Part shown: one piece after another, positions 1 through 8,974 of the stretch
How positions within the stretch are numbered: position 1 is the first letter of the stretch
How the letters are laid out: every line of letters begins with the position of its first letter
NCBI GenBank assembly: GCA_947627195.1
Contig: CANQVC010000009.1
Location: forward strand, 1 to 43,647
Direction: 5' to 3'
Origin: an uncultured Bacilli bacterium
GTDB taxonomy: Bacteria > Bacillota_I > Bacilli_A > ML615J-28 > CAG-698
Length of the DNA stretch: 43,647 bases
The notes under the pieces: model-generated
Database searches by the model: none
The model's input: only the letters and a program-made list of their open reading frames with translations
Told to the model about the DNA's origin: nothing
Translations under genes and position numbers: made by a program

Positions 1-11
1 AAAGAAAAAGA

Positions 12-40
12 TTGAAAAAATAAAAGAACTGTGATAAAAT
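12..40 (+). promoter_or_regulatory. sigma-A promoter of the ftsK-lepB-rbgA-rnhB operon
   Basis: TTGAAA (12-17), a 17-bp spacer and TAAAAT (35-40), with an extended -10 TG at 32-33. It lies about 20 bp upstream of the first start codon, so the first gene of the window is probably complete. Recognised by consensus only. Confidence 0.7.
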
Positions 41-61
41 AAATTCACTTGGAGGAGAAAT

Positions 62-874
62 ATGTTTTTAAATGTTTGGGAAAGCATTAGGAATTTTTTT
101 ATTCAATTGTTCTCCAAAGTATCATGGGGGAGCATTTTTACTTTATTGACAGGAATTGTCATTGGTATTATCCTTTGCTTTTTAATTTATTTTATTTTAT
201 TATTAATTAATTTTAAAAAAGTTAACAATGATACGATTATTAAAAATAATGATAATCAAGATAATATAAAAGATGAATTGGTAAATTCTTTAATACAAGC
301 AACTAAAGATCAATATAAAGAAGAAAGTGAATCGTTTAATATGATGCAAAAAGTTGCTTTTATGAAAAATTTATCATGGCAACTTATTCAAGATATTGCG
401 AAAACATATTATCCTGATTCTAAATATCCATTATATGAATTATCAATTGATGAATTAATTAAATTAAATGGATATATTACGGAACGTATTGACACATTAT
501 TTCAAAAAAGAATATTAAAGATGACAAGAAATATTAAAATATCACAAATCTTAAGAATGATGGATGCAAAAAAGAAAGTTGAAGATAGTAAAATTGTGAA
601 GGGAGCTAAAAAAGCTCATGTTGCGGGAATTGGCAAAACAGCTTTGAATATTATCAATTTAATTAATCCAGTTCATTGGATGAAAAAAATAATGATAGGT
701 ATGTCTTTAAATATTGGCATATCAAAAATTGCTAGTATTATTTTTGAAATAGTTGGACAAGAAACAGCTAAAGTATATAGTAAAAATGTCTTTATTGAAG
801 ATGACGAAAAAATAGAAAAAGAAATTACAACATTAGAACAACAATTAGTAGAAGAAGGAGGAAAGTATGAATAA
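62..874 (+). CDS. Single-pass membrane protein of unknown function, upstream of ftsK
   Basis: I do not recognise the family of this 270-aa protein. A strongly hydrophobic segment at about residues 24-50 should be a membrane span. It is followed by a basic/acidic, mostly helical cytosolic region. A second, less hydrophobic stretch at about residues 205-230 is rich in Ile, Met and Gly and could be amphipathic or membrane-associated. The C-terminus is acidic and probably coiled. A good GGAGG ribosome site (51-55) precedes the ATG. The gene overlaps the next one, a TM-less FtsK, by 8 bp, so the two are probably translationally coupled. That makes it a candidate membrane partner or anchor for the translocase, which is inference from position only. 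Confidence 0.75.
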   Translation: MFLNVWESIRNFFIQLFSKVSWGSIFTLLTGIVIGIILCFLIYFILLLINFKKVNNDTIIKNNDNQDNIKDELVNSLIQATKDQYKEESESFNMMQKVAFMKNLSWQLIQDIAKTYYPDSKYPLYELSIDELIKLNGYITERIDTLFQKRILKMTRNIKISQILRMMDAKKKVEDSKIVKGAKKAHVAGIGKTALNIINLINPVHWMKKIMIGMSLNIGISKIASIIFEIVGQETAKVYSKNVFIEDDEKIEKEITTLEQQLVEEGGKYE

Positions 875-3017
875 GAAAAATTTTTATATCCCACAAGTTG
901 AAAAAGAAGAAAAGAAAGTAATAGAAGAAGTTAAAGAAACACCTAAAGCTGAACCACAAGAACATCTTGAAGGTTTTGTTTCACCAATTTATGGTAAGAA
1001 TGTGAAAGATGAATCATATTTACCTGGTGAAGGTTATCGAAGTAGTATTAGACAATATGACTCATTTCGTAAAAAAGAAGATAGAATAGATCCAAATGAT
1101 TATAAAGAATATATTATTCATACTGATCATCCAAAACCAAATTTTGATGAACCATTAACTAAAAATAATGAACAAACTATTCGTTCGGATGGAGCTATAA
1201 TTCCTAATAATCAATCTTCACAAAATGATTCTAAACCAATATATCAAGAAAAAATGACTGTTCAATCTAATGAAGTAAAGCAACAAGAAGATGAATATGT
1301 TCCACCACTTGCAAGAATTGAAGAAACAGAATTTCGTCCAGTTGCACCAAAAGTAGAAGAATATATTGGTAAACAACAAACTTTTCCCAAAAAACTAGAA
1401 AGAAATGTTTCTTTAGAATTTAATGAAAGAAATGAAGAACAAAATATTGATAATAATATAAATCAATTTAATCAAAATAACCAAGAAGATGAAAATATTG
1501 AAGAAACTCCTATTATTACTAAAACAGGTCGAGTTAATTTAGAACCAAGAAAGACAGAACAAGTTAAACCCGTTGGTAAGAAAAAAGGAAAATATAATCC
1601 ACCATCTATATCTTTATTACGTCGTAAACCTAAAGATCAAATTGATGATATGAGTGATGTACAAAAACAAAGAGATATTATTGATGAAACAATGCGTCAA
1701 TTTAGTATTGGTGGTCATGTTACTCATTTCACTAAAGGACCAACAGTTACTCAATTTGAAGTTCAATTAAATCCAGGTGTAAGATATGCGAAAATGAGTC
1801 AAATACAAGAAAATTTACAAGGAAATTTAGAAGCAACAAGTCTTCGTATTCAAACACCTATTCCTGGTAAAGCAGCTGTTGGTTTAGAAGTACCGAATGT
1901 GAAAAGAGAAATGGTATATTTTGGTGATATCTTAGATAATAAAGAATTTTTAAATGATGGTAATCCAATGAATGTTGTATTAGGAATTGATATTGCTGGT
2001 GAACCTGTATATCTTAATTTATCAAGCATGCCTCATGGATTAATAGCTGGTACAACTGGATCTGGTAAAAGTGTATGTATAAATGCTATTATTTCCACAA
2101 TCCTTTATAAAGCTCATCCTGATGATGTTAAATTAGTATTAGTTGATCCAAAACGTGTTGAATTTACTAAATTTGCGAATATCCCTCATTTAGCGACACC
2201 AATTATTACTGAACCAAAACTAGCAACAGCTTCTTTAAAATGGGCTGTGGAAGAAATGGAAAGTCGTTATCGTTTATTTGCATCTTTAGGTGTTAGTAAA
2301 TATAGTGAATATTTAGAATATGAACAACAAGATCCAACAATTAAACACATTCCATATATTGTAATTATTATTGATGAGTTAGCTGATTTAATTGTTACAT
2401 CAGGTCCTGAAGTTGAAGAAAGTATTTTACGTTTAACCCAAAAAGCTCGTGCAGCTGCTATTCATTTAATTGTGGCAACACAAAGACCATCAGTTAATAT
2501 AATTAGTGGTACTATTAAAACAAATATTCCAACAAGAATTGCTTTCCGTGTGCAAAAACAAGTTGATTCACAAATTATCTTAGATCATGGTGGAGCTGAA
2601 AAATTACTTGGTAATGGTGATATGTTATATTGTGATGAAACAGGAAATGAAAGAAGAATTCAAGGAGCATTCATTTCAGGAATGGAAATTAAAAATATTG
2701 TTACAGAAATTCAAGATACATATGATGCTGAATATTTATTTACTGAAGAAGATTTAACATCACGTAGTATTGGTGGTGATGGTTCAAATGATGCATTAAA
2801 TGATGAAATCTTTGAACAAATTGCTACTTATGTTGTGGAAAACCAAACAGCGTCAATTAATGCTTTACAAAAGACATTCCGTTGTGGATTTAATCGTATT
2901 CAAGCAATAATTCAAAAATTAGAAGAATTGGGAGTTGTATCTGGTAGTTTAGGCAATAAAGCAAGAGAAGTTTTAGTAGATATGGATGGGCTTGAAAGAA
3001 TATTGGAGTCATTATAA
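867..3017 (+). CDS. ftsK: DNA translocase of the FtsK/SpoIIIE family, without N-terminal membrane domain
   Basis: A hexameric ATP-driven DNA pump that clears chromosomal DNA through the division septum. Residues 1-250 are polar, low-complexity and acidic, with many Gln, Asn and Glu, and carry no membrane segment. The motor follows: Walker A GTTGSGKS at about residues 395-402 and Walker B IIIIDELADL at about 501-510. A C-terminal winged-helix gamma domain (about 650-715) would read the orienting DNA sequences. At 716 aa it resembles SftA-type proteins, which lack TM helices, rather than four-TM SpoIIIE. An AAGGAGGA ribosome site sits inside the upstream gene. The stop overlaps the lepB start (TAATG). 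Since the window also carries sporulation sigma factors, chromosome transfer into a forespore is a possible second role. The motor assignment is secure; the subfamily is less so. Confidence 0.95.
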   Translation: MNKKNFYIPQVEKEEKKVIEEVKETPKAEPQEHLEGFVSPIYGKNVKDESYLPGEGYRSSIRQYDSFRKKEDRIDPNDYKEYIIHTDHPKPNFDEPLTKNNEQTIRSDGAIIPNNQSSQNDSKPIYQEKMTVQSNEVKQQEDEYVPPLARIEETEFRPVAPKVEEYIGKQQTFPKKLERNVSLEFNERNEEQNIDNNINQFNQNNQEDENIEETPIITKTGRVNLEPRKTEQVKPVGKKKGKYNPPSISLLRRKPKDQIDDMSDVQKQRDIIDETMRQFSIGGHVTHFTKGPTVTQFEVQLNPGVRYAKMSQIQENLQGNLEATSLRIQTPIPGKAAVGLEVPNVKREMVYFGDILDNKEFLNDGNPMNVVLGIDIAGEPVYLNLSSMPHGLIAGTTGSGKSVCINAIISTILYKAHPDDVKLVLVDPKRVEFTKFANIPHLATPIITEPKLATASLKWAVEEMESRYRLFASLGVSKYSEYLEYEQQDPTIKHIPYIVIIIDELADLIVTSGPEVEESILRLTQKARAAAIHLIVATQRPSVNIISGTIKTNIPTRIAFRVQKQVDSQIILDHGGAEKLLGNGDMLYCDETGNERRIQGAFISGMEIKNIVTEIQDTYDAEYLFTEEDLTSRSIGGDGSNDALNDEIFEQIATYVVENQTASINALQKTFRCGFNRIQAIIQKLEELGVVSGSLGNKAREVLVDMDGLERILESL

Positions 3018-3790
3018 TGAATGAAATACAAAATTCAAAAAAATTATTTACTCGTATAATAATAAATTGTATTCTTTTATTAATTATGCTTGTTCTAGTT
3101 ATTATTTGTCCGATATTACTTCAAGTTATTCATGTCCTAGTAATATTTGGCGTATTTGCCATTGGCGTTGCATTAACAATTTATGCTAGTTATTCTTTAT
3201 ATACATCTAAATCAATTAAGAAAATAATTATTACTATTTTTGAATATTTTCAAATAGCTTTAGGGGCATTATTGATTGTACAAATTGTTTTTGGCTTTAT
3301 TGTTTTTCCCGCAACTGTTAATCAAAGTTCAATGTACCCAACTTTACAAGAGGGAGAAAGAATTTTAGTTCAACCTTCCAAGAAAATTGAAAGATTTAAT
3401 ATTGTTGTGTTTGAATTTGATGATCAATATCAAAAGAAAGATATGAATATTGAAGATGGTACATTATTAATTAAAAGAGTAATAGGTTTACCAGGAGAAA
3501 ATATCAAAATAGAAAATGGTAAATTATATGTTAATAATCAAGAAGTAGAAGATGAAAATTCTTCCAAGTCGAAGAATTTATATTTAGAACAAGTATTAAC
3601 AGATGAATTAAAAGCTAAAGCATTGCAACCTGATGGTAGTTATATAATTCCAGATGGATGGTATTTGTTACTTGGTGATAACCGTCCTGGAAGTCTTGAT
3701 TCCGAAGAATTTGGTCTTGTGAAAAAAAGTCAAATATATGGTAAAGCAAAATTTAGAATGTTGAATTTATTTTCTTGGGATAAAATATAA
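3017..3790 (+). CDS. lepB: Type I signal peptidase
   Basis: Membrane serine protease that removes signal peptides from secreted proteins. The N-terminus carries an unusual set of about three hydrophobic segments (about residues 13-33, 36-58 and 72-97); many Gram-positive SipS-type enzymes have one. Catalytic box B, QSSMYPTL, holds the nucleophile Ser. The general-base Lys lies in LLIKRVIGLPGE, and box E reads GDNRPGSLDS. It is 257 aa long. It overlaps ftsK by one base and has no room for its own promoter. The secreted protein encoded at 41083 would be a substrate; the lipoproteins here would instead need LspA, which is not in the window. Confidence 0.95.
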   Translation: MNEIQNSKKLFTRIIINCILLLIMLVLVIICPILLQVIHVLVIFGVFAIGVALTIYASYSLYTSKSIKKIIITIFEYFQIALGALLIVQIVFGFIVFPATVNQSSMYPTLQEGERILVQPSKKIERFNIVVFEFDDQYQKKDMNIEDGTLLIKRVIGLPGENIKIENGKLYVNNQEVEDENSSKSKNLYLEQVLTDELKAKALQPDGSYIIPDGWYLLLGDNRPGSLDSEEFGLVKKSQIYGKAKFRMLNLFSWDKI

Positions 3791-3806
3791 TAAGGAGTGA
3801 TTTTTA

Positions 3807-4649
3807 GTGATTCAATGGTATCCTGGACATATGGCAAAAGCCCAAAAAGAAATGGAAGAAAAACTAAAATTAGTCGATATTGTTTTAGAATTAGTTGATG
3901 CTAGAATTCCTATTTCTTCTTTTAATCCAATTATCAAAGAAAAATTAAAAGATAAGCCGCACATCGTTTTAGCAACAAAATCTAATATGGCAGATGAACA
4001 TTGGAACAATTTATGGCAATTAGAATTTGCGAAAAATAATGATTCTATATTATTTATTGATTCAATTAAACGTCAAAATCTTAATAAAATAATTCCTTTA
4101 TGTAAATTAGCTTTACAAGAAAAAATAAAAAAAGAAAAAGAAAAAGGAATGAAAGAACGTCCAATTAGAGCAATGGTAGTTGGTATCCCCAATGTTGGTA
4201 AATCGACATTAATTAATCAATTAGTTGGTAAAAAAACAGCTTTTGTTGGTGATAAACCAGGGGTTACTAAATCTCAACAATGGATTAAAATTCATAAAGA
4301 TTTAGATTTATTAGATACACCAGGTGTGTTATGGCCTAAGTTTGATGAACAAAAAGTTGCTTATCATTTAGCCTTAACAGGGGCAATTAAAGATCAAATA
4401 TTTCATAAAGATGATGTTATTTTATATTTTATTTCTTTTATGCAAGAAAAATATCCTGGGTCTTTAAATCAAAGATATCAAATTGATGAACATCTTGAAA
4501 AACTTGAAATTTTGCATGAAATCGCCCGTGCAAAGAATTTTTATCAAAAAAATGAAATTGACTATGAAAGAGTATTTGACCTCATTTTAAATGATTTTCG
4601 CAGTTTAAAATTAGGTCGTATTACATTAGATAGGTTTAATAATGAGTGA
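3807..4649 (+). CDS. rbgA: Ribosome biogenesis GTPase RbgA (YlqF)
   Basis: Circularly permuted GTPase that acts late in 50S subunit assembly. It opens with the family signature [10 protein letters not shown]. The motif order is permuted: the G4 position comes first (residues 57-60), then G1 GIPNVGKST (about 131-139), G2/switch I with GVTKSQQW, and G3 DTPGVLWPK. The C-terminal ANTAR-like helical domain is present. It starts with GTG at 3807 behind an AAGGAG site. The G4 motif reads TKSN instead of NKxD, losing both the Asn and the specificity Asp (see findings). It overlaps rnhB by 8 bp. Confidence 0.93.
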   Translation: MIQWYPGHMAKAQKEMEEKLKLVDIVLELVDARIPISSFNPIIKEKLKDKPHIVLATKSNMADEHWNNLWQLEFAKNNDSILFIDSIKRQNLNKIIPLCKLALQEKIKKEKEKGMKERPIRAMVVGIPNVGKSTLINQLVGKKTAFVGDKPGVTKSQQWIKIHKDLDLLDTPGVLWPKFDEQKVAYHLALTGAIKDQIFHKDDVILYFISFMQEKYPGSLNQRYQIDEHLEKLEILHEIARAKNFYQKNEIDYERVFDLILNDFRSLKLGRITLDRFNNE

Positions 4650-5265
4650 TATGTATTTTTATGAAAATAAATTTCATAATGAAGGATATAAAATAATTGC
4701 GGGAACTGATGAAGTTGGTAGAGGTCCAATGGCTGGTCCATTAGTTGTAGCTGCTGTTATTTTACCCCAATTTGAAATAATTGATGGATTAAAAGATTCC
4801 AAATTATTAACAGAAAAACAAAGAGAAAATTTATCTAAAATAATTTATGAAAAAGCTATTGAAATACAAATTTGTTATATAGATGTTAAAAGCGTTGATG
4901 AATTAAATGTTTATCAAGCTAGTAAAAAAGGTATGATAACATGCATTCGTAATATGAAAACTAAAGTAGATCACGTATTAACAGATGCTATGCCATTAAG
5001 TGAAGAATTTTCATATACAAGTATTATTCATGGTGATAGATTAAGTGCTTCAATTGCGGCAGCATCAATTATTGCGAAAGTAGAAAGAGATCATTATATG
5101 ATTGAATTAGCTAAAGAATATCCGCAATATGGATTTGAAAAACATAAAGGATATGTTACAAAACAACATTTACAAGCAATTCAAACATATGGTATTACTC
5201 CTCATCATCGTGTTAGTTTTGCGCCAGTTAAACATATTTTAGAACAAAATATGATAAAAAAATAA
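4642..5265 (+). CDS. rnhB: Ribonuclease HII
   Basis: Removes ribonucleotides from DNA and RNA from RNA-DNA hybrids. At 207 aa it has normal family length. The metal-binding carboxylates are visible in [13 protein letters not shown] (about residues 20-32), in the LTDAMPL segment and in AKVERD. It is the last gene of the operon starting at 62; rbgA-rnhB adjacency is also typical of Firmicutes. A T-tailed hairpin follows. Confidence 0.95.
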   Translation: MSDMYFYENKFHNEGYKIIAGTDEVGRGPMAGPLVVAAVILPQFEIIDGLKDSKLLTEKQRENLSKIIYEKAIEIQICYIDVKSVDELNVYQASKKGMITCIRNMKTKVDHVLTDAMPLSEEFSYTSIIHGDRLSASIAAASIIAKVERDHYMIELAKEYPQYGFEKHKGYVTKQHLQAIQTYGITPHHRVSFAPVKHILEQNMIKK

Positions 5266-5278
5266 GATAAAATTGGAA

Positions 5279-5325
5279 GAAATAATTTAAAACATTAAAA
5301 AAATAATAAATTATTTCTTTTTTTT
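5279..5325 (+). terminator. Rho-independent terminator after rnhB
   Basis: Perfect 10-bp inverted repeat (5279-5288 with 5308-5317) followed by eight T. The stem is almost entirely AT, as expected in this genome. Confidence 0.7.
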
Positions 5326-5337
5326 ATCGCATTCTAT

Positions 5338-5366
5338 TTGACAAATTCATTTTTTCAATATATAAT
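5338..5366 (+). promoter_or_regulatory. Consensus sigma-A promoter of topA
   Basis: Perfect TTGACA (5338-5343), 17-bp spacer and perfect TATAAT (5361-5366). The roughly 35-nt leader contains a small GGCT/AGCC hairpin (5373-5388) just before the ribosome site. It is the strongest-looking promoter in the window. Confidence 0.9.
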
Positions 5367-5407
5367 AAAATGGGCTTTCTGAATAGCCAAAGATAGGAGT
5401 TCTTAGA

Positions 5408-7417
5408 ATGTCAAAAAGTTTAGTGATTGTAGAGTCACCTGCAAAATCTAAAACAATCGAAAAATATTTAGGAAATGATTACACTGTTGTATCTAGTAAA
5501 GGTCATATCCGTGATTTAACAACCAAAGGTACTGGTGGATATGGCGTAGATATTGAAAATCATTTTGAACCTTTATATAAAATCATGAAAGATAAACATC
5601 AAATCGTGAAAGAATTAAAGGCTGAAGTAAAGAAATGTGACAAAGTCTATCTAGCAACCGACCCTGATCGTGAAGGGGAAGCTATTAGTTGGCATTTATA
5701 TGAAACACTTGGATTACAAAAAAAAGATTATGAAAGAATTGTTTTTCATGAAATAACAAAAAATGCTGTTTTACAAGCAATTGATCATGGTAGAGATATT
5801 GATATGAATTTAGTTAAATCACAAGAATCTCGTCGTATTTTAGATCGTATAATAGGTTTTAGTTTATCAAAATTATTACAAAAAAAGATAGGATCTAAAT
5901 CAGCTGGTCGTGTTCAATCTGTTGCTTTGAAACTAATTGTTGATAGAGAAAAAGAAATTCAAGCGTTTAAACCTGAAGAATACTGGGAAATTTTCATTGA
6001 GTTTTCTAAGAAAGGAAAGAAGTTAAAAGCGCAATTAAAGTTGCAAATTAACGAAAATTCAGGTGATAAAATAAATATTCCTAATGCTATAAAAGCTCAA
6101 GAAATTATTGATAATTTAGGAAATGATTATTTAGTCCATGATATTGTTGTGAAAGAAAAAGAAAAAATGGCAAAACCCCCATTTATTACATCAACATTAC
6201 AACAAGAAGCTTCAAGCAAATATAATTTCAATGCCAAAAAAACAATGCAAATTGCCCAAAATTTATATGAAGGAATAGAATTAGGTAATGAGCGTGTTGG
6301 TTTAATTACTTATATGAGAACAGATAGTGTTCGTTTAAGTGATGAATTTATTCATGAAGGTAAAAAATATATTATTAAAAATTATGGTGAAAAATATTAT
6401 AAAGGATATTTTACTTCCGATAAAAAATCTAAAAACATTCAAGATGCTCATGAAGCAATACGTCCATCACGTATAACATATACTCCTGATTCAATTAAAC
6501 AATATTTATCAAATGATGAATATAAAATATATAGTATGATATATGATCGTGCATTAAGTTGTTTAATGAAAAATGCTATTGTTGAAGAAGATAAATTACA
6601 AATAGAAAATAATGGCTATATATTTGAAACAACAGGTGAAAGAATTTTATTTGATGGTTATTTAAAAGTTTATAGTAAATATGAAAGTGATGATCAAAAA
6701 GCTTTACCTGAATTTGTAATAGGTGAAAAAATTAAGGAACCTAAATTACATCAAGAACAAAAATTTACTAATCCTCCTCTTCGTTATACAGAAGCAAGAT
6801 TAATTCGTAAAATGGAAGAATTAGGAATTGGTCGTCCATCTACTTATGCTGTAACAATGGAAACATTAAAGCAAAGAAGTTATGTTAAAGTTGAAAAGAA
6901 AGCATTTATTCCTACTCCCCAAGGTATATTAACATCTGATAAATTAAATGAATTTTTCTCTAAAATTATTAATATTAAATATACTGCTGATATGGAAGAA
7001 GCATTAGATGAAATATCTGAAGGAAAAATGATTTGGTATGAAGAACTTGAATCATTCTATAAAGATTTTAAACCTTTATTAGATTATGCTGATAGTCAAA
7101 TGGTTCGTATGTATCCAATTGAAACAGATGAAATATGTCCAGAATGTGGTCATAAATTATTGATTCGTAATGGTAGATTTGGTGAATTTATCGCTTGTAG
7201 TAATTTTCCTAAATGTCATTATACAGCTAAAAAAGAAATACCTGAACCTCCTGTGGAAACTGGTATTCCTTGTCCAAATTGTGAAAACGGAATGATTGTT
7301 GAAAGAATTAGTAAAAGAGGAAGAAGTAAAGGACAAAAGTTTTATGCTTGTAATCAATATCCAGTATGTAAATCAACATATACTAGTTTAGATGAAGTTC
7401 CTCAAAAACAATCATGA
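5408..7417 (+). CDS. topA: DNA topoisomerase I (type IA)
   Basis: Relaxes negative supercoils through a 5'-phosphotyrosine intermediate. The Toprim domain is at the N-terminus (LVIVESPAKSKTIEKYLG, and DPDREGEAISWH with the metal-binding Asp and Glu). The catalytic Tyr lies in GLITYMRTDSVR at about residue 300. Two C-terminal C4 zinc ribbons follow, the first beginning CPECGHKLL and the second CPNCENGM. Length is 669 aa, close to B. subtilis TopA. It is monocistronic, with its own consensus promoter and a terminator after the TGA stop. Confidence 0.97.
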   Translation: MSKSLVIVESPAKSKTIEKYLGNDYTVVSSKGHIRDLTTKGTGGYGVDIENHFEPLYKIMKDKHQIVKELKAEVKKCDKVYLATDPDREGEAISWHLYETLGLQKKDYERIVFHEITKNAVLQAIDHGRDIDMNLVKSQESRRILDRIIGFSLSKLLQKKIGSKSAGRVQSVALKLIVDREKEIQAFKPEEYWEIFIEFSKKGKKLKAQLKLQINENSGDKINIPNAIKAQEIIDNLGNDYLVHDIVVKEKEKMAKPPFITSTLQQEASSKYNFNAKKTMQIAQNLYEGIELGNERVGLITYMRTDSVRLSDEFIHEGKKYIIKNYGEKYYKGYFTSDKKSKNIQDAHEAIRPSRITYTPDSIKQYLSNDEYKIYSMIYDRALSCLMKNAIVEEDKLQIENNGYIFETTGERILFDGYLKVYSKYESDDQKALPEFVIGEKIKEPKLHQEQKFTNPPLRYTEARLIRKMEELGIGRPSTYAVTMETLKQRSYVKVEKKAFIPTPQGILTSDKLNEFFSKIINIKYTADMEEALDEISEGKMIWYEELESFYKDFKPLLDYADSQMVRMYPIETDEICPECGHKLLIRNGRFGEFIACSNFPKCHYTAKKEIPEPPVETGIPCPNCENGMIVERISKRGRSKGQKFYACNQYPVCKSTYTSLDEVPQKQS

Positions 7418-7419
7418 TT

Positions 7420-7450
7420 AAGATGATTTCTATATGAAGTCATCTTTTTT
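7420..7450 (+). terminator. Rho-independent terminator after topA
   Basis: 10-bp stem with one G-U pair (7420-7429 with 7437-7446), a 7-nt loop and a T run to 7450. Confidence 0.75.
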
Positions 7451-7470
7451 ATCAAATAATAATAAAATTT

Positions 7471-7542
7471 AGAAATAAATTTCTTTAGTTTTATCATTTT
7501 TATGGTATTAATAATAAAAATGATATATATTAAAAATACCAT
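7471..7542 (+). promoter_or_regulatory. Cluster of overlapping inverted repeats upstream of ftsY
   Basis: Three dyads are packed between the topA terminator and the ftsY promoter: 7471-7476/7479-7484 (6 bp), 7493-7502/7515-7524 (10 bp, perfect) and 7502-7509/7535-7542 (8 bp, perfect). The second and third overlap and are mutually exclusive in part. They lie upstream of the predicted ftsY start of transcription, so they could matter in DNA or in read-through RNA. Function unknown. Confidence 0.35.
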
Positions 7543-7563
7543 GAAAAAAACTTATGAAAAGGG

Positions 7564-7592
7564 TTTAAAATTTTCCTGTTTTATGATATAAT
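7564..7592 (+). promoter_or_regulatory. sigma-A promoter of the ftsY operon
   Basis: Extended -10 TGATATAAT (7584-7592) with a weak TTTAAA -35 (7564-7569) at 17-bp spacing. Transcription should begin near 7599, just before the AGGAGA ribosome site of ftsY. Confidence 0.65.
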
Positions 7593-7616
7593 AATATGAG
7601 ATATTAGGAGAAAATT

Positions 7617-8600
7617 ATGGGTTTATTCAGCATATTTAAAAAGAACAAAGAAAAGAAAGAAGAAGCAAAAAAATATCGTATTGGTATGGAAAAAACAAGA
7701 AAAGGTGCCTTTTCTCGTTTAACAGGTTTATTTAAAAGCCATAATCAAATAACTGATGATTTATTTGATGAATTAGAAGAAATATTTGTCATGGCTGATA
7801 TGGGTGTTGAAACAGTTGTTGAATTCATTGATGAATTAAAAAGTGATGTTAGAACAAAAAATATTACTAATGCTAGTGAATTACAACCAATAATTGTTGA
7901 TAAAATGTTTGACATCTATTTAAAAGGGGAAATTGTTAATTCCAACTTACGTGTTAATAAAAATGGTTTGAGTGTTTACTTATTTGTTGGGGTAAATGGT
8001 GTTGGAAAAACAACAACAATTGCTAAAGTAGCACATAAACTAAAAAAAGAAGGGAAAAAAGTTATTATTGCTGCAGCCGATACATTCCGTGCTGGAGCTA
8101 CTGAACAATTAAGTATATGGGCAGATCGTGTTGGTTGTAAAGTAGTTGTTGGTGCTGAAAAAGCTGATCCTTCTAGTGTTATTTTTGAAGCGATTAAAGT
8201 AGCCAAACAAGGTAATTATGATGTTCTATTATGTGATACAGCTGGCCGATTACAAACTAAAGTTAACTTAATGAAAGAATTAGAAAAGATGAAAAAAGTT
8301 ATTTCTCGTGAAGTTGAAGGTGCTCCACAAGATACTTTACTTGTCATTGATGCAACTACAGGACAAAATGGACTTGTGCAAGCTAAAGCTTTCATTGAAG
8401 CAACTGAAGTAAGTGGAGTTGTGTTAACAAAATTAGATGGAACAGCTAAAGGTGGTATTGTTCTTGCTATTAGAGAAAAATATAATGTTCCTATTAAATT
8501 TGTATGTTTAGGAGAACATTTAGAAGATATTGAATATTTTGATATTGAAAAATATGTATATGGATTATTTGCTGATATAATTGATGAAAATGATGAATAA
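7617..8600 (+). CDS. ftsY: Signal recognition particle receptor FtsY
   Basis: SRP-family GTPase that docks ribosome-SRP complexes at the membrane. The acidic A domain is very short and basic, followed directly by the N and G domains. Motifs: GVNGVGKTTTIAKVA (G1, about residues 124-138), ADTFRAGATEQL, DTAGRLQTKVNLMKEL and TKLDGTAKGG. The length of 327 aa fits Gram-positive FtsY. It heads an operon with ylxM and ffh, so receptor and particle are made together. Confidence 0.96.
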   Translation: MGLFSIFKKNKEKKEEAKKYRIGMEKTRKGAFSRLTGLFKSHNQITDDLFDELEEIFVMADMGVETVVEFIDELKSDVRTKNITNASELQPIIVDKMFDIYLKGEIVNSNLRVNKNGLSVYLFVGVNGVGKTTTIAKVAHKLKKEGKKVIIAAADTFRAGATEQLSIWADRVGCKVVVGAEKADPSSVIFEAIKVAKQGNYDVLLCDTAGRLQTKVNLMKELEKMKKVISREVEGAPQDTLLVIDATTGQNGLVQAKAFIEATEVSGVVLTKLDGTAKGGIVLAIREKYNVPIKFVCLGEHLEDIEYFDIEKYVYGLFADIIDENDE

Positions 8601-8649
8601 TTATTTTTATTAAAAACCTTAAAACAAAATATAAATAAGAGTATAACAT

Positions 8650-8970
8650 ATGGATTTATTAGAAAAAAAGAATTTATATAATACTTTGTTTGATTTTTAT
8701 GGAAAATTATTAACAGAAAAACAACAAATGTATTTCCAACATTATTATTTTGAAGATTTATCATTAAGTGAAATTAGTGAAATTTATCAAGTAAGTCGTA
8801 ATGCTGTATTTGATCAATTACATAAAACATATCACTTATTAGAAGAATATGAAGAAAAACTTGGTTTATACCATAAATACCAAGAATATCAAAAATTATG
8901 TCAAGTGTATGAAAATACAACAAATGATGAATTAAGAGAGTTTTTAGAAAAATTAAAAAGTTTGGAGTAA
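8650..8970 (+). CDS. ylxM: YlxM-type helix-turn-helix protein linked to SRP genes
   Basis: A 106-aa, entirely helical protein with a sigma-70 region 4-like helix-turn-helix (LSLSEISEIYQVSRNAVFDQ, about residues 38-57). Family members sit beside ffh and are reported to stimulate the GTPase cycle of the Ffh-FtsY complex. The position between ftsY and ffh, 4 nt before ffh, supports the call. The ribosome site is weak. Confidence 0.88.
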   Translation: MDLLEKKNLYNTLFDFYGKLLTEKQQMYFQHYYFEDLSLSEISEIYQVSRNAVFDQLHKTYHLLEEYEEKLGLYHKYQEYQKLCQVYENTTNDELREFLEKLKSLE

Positions 8971-8974
8971 TATT

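Noticed and set aside
8216-8764. 182-codon open frame on the - strand across ftsY and ylxM
   Set aside because: It lies opposite strongly conserved ftsY, has no ribosome site or recognisable motifs, and its composition is what the antisense of a Gly/Ala/Asp-rich GTPase gives.
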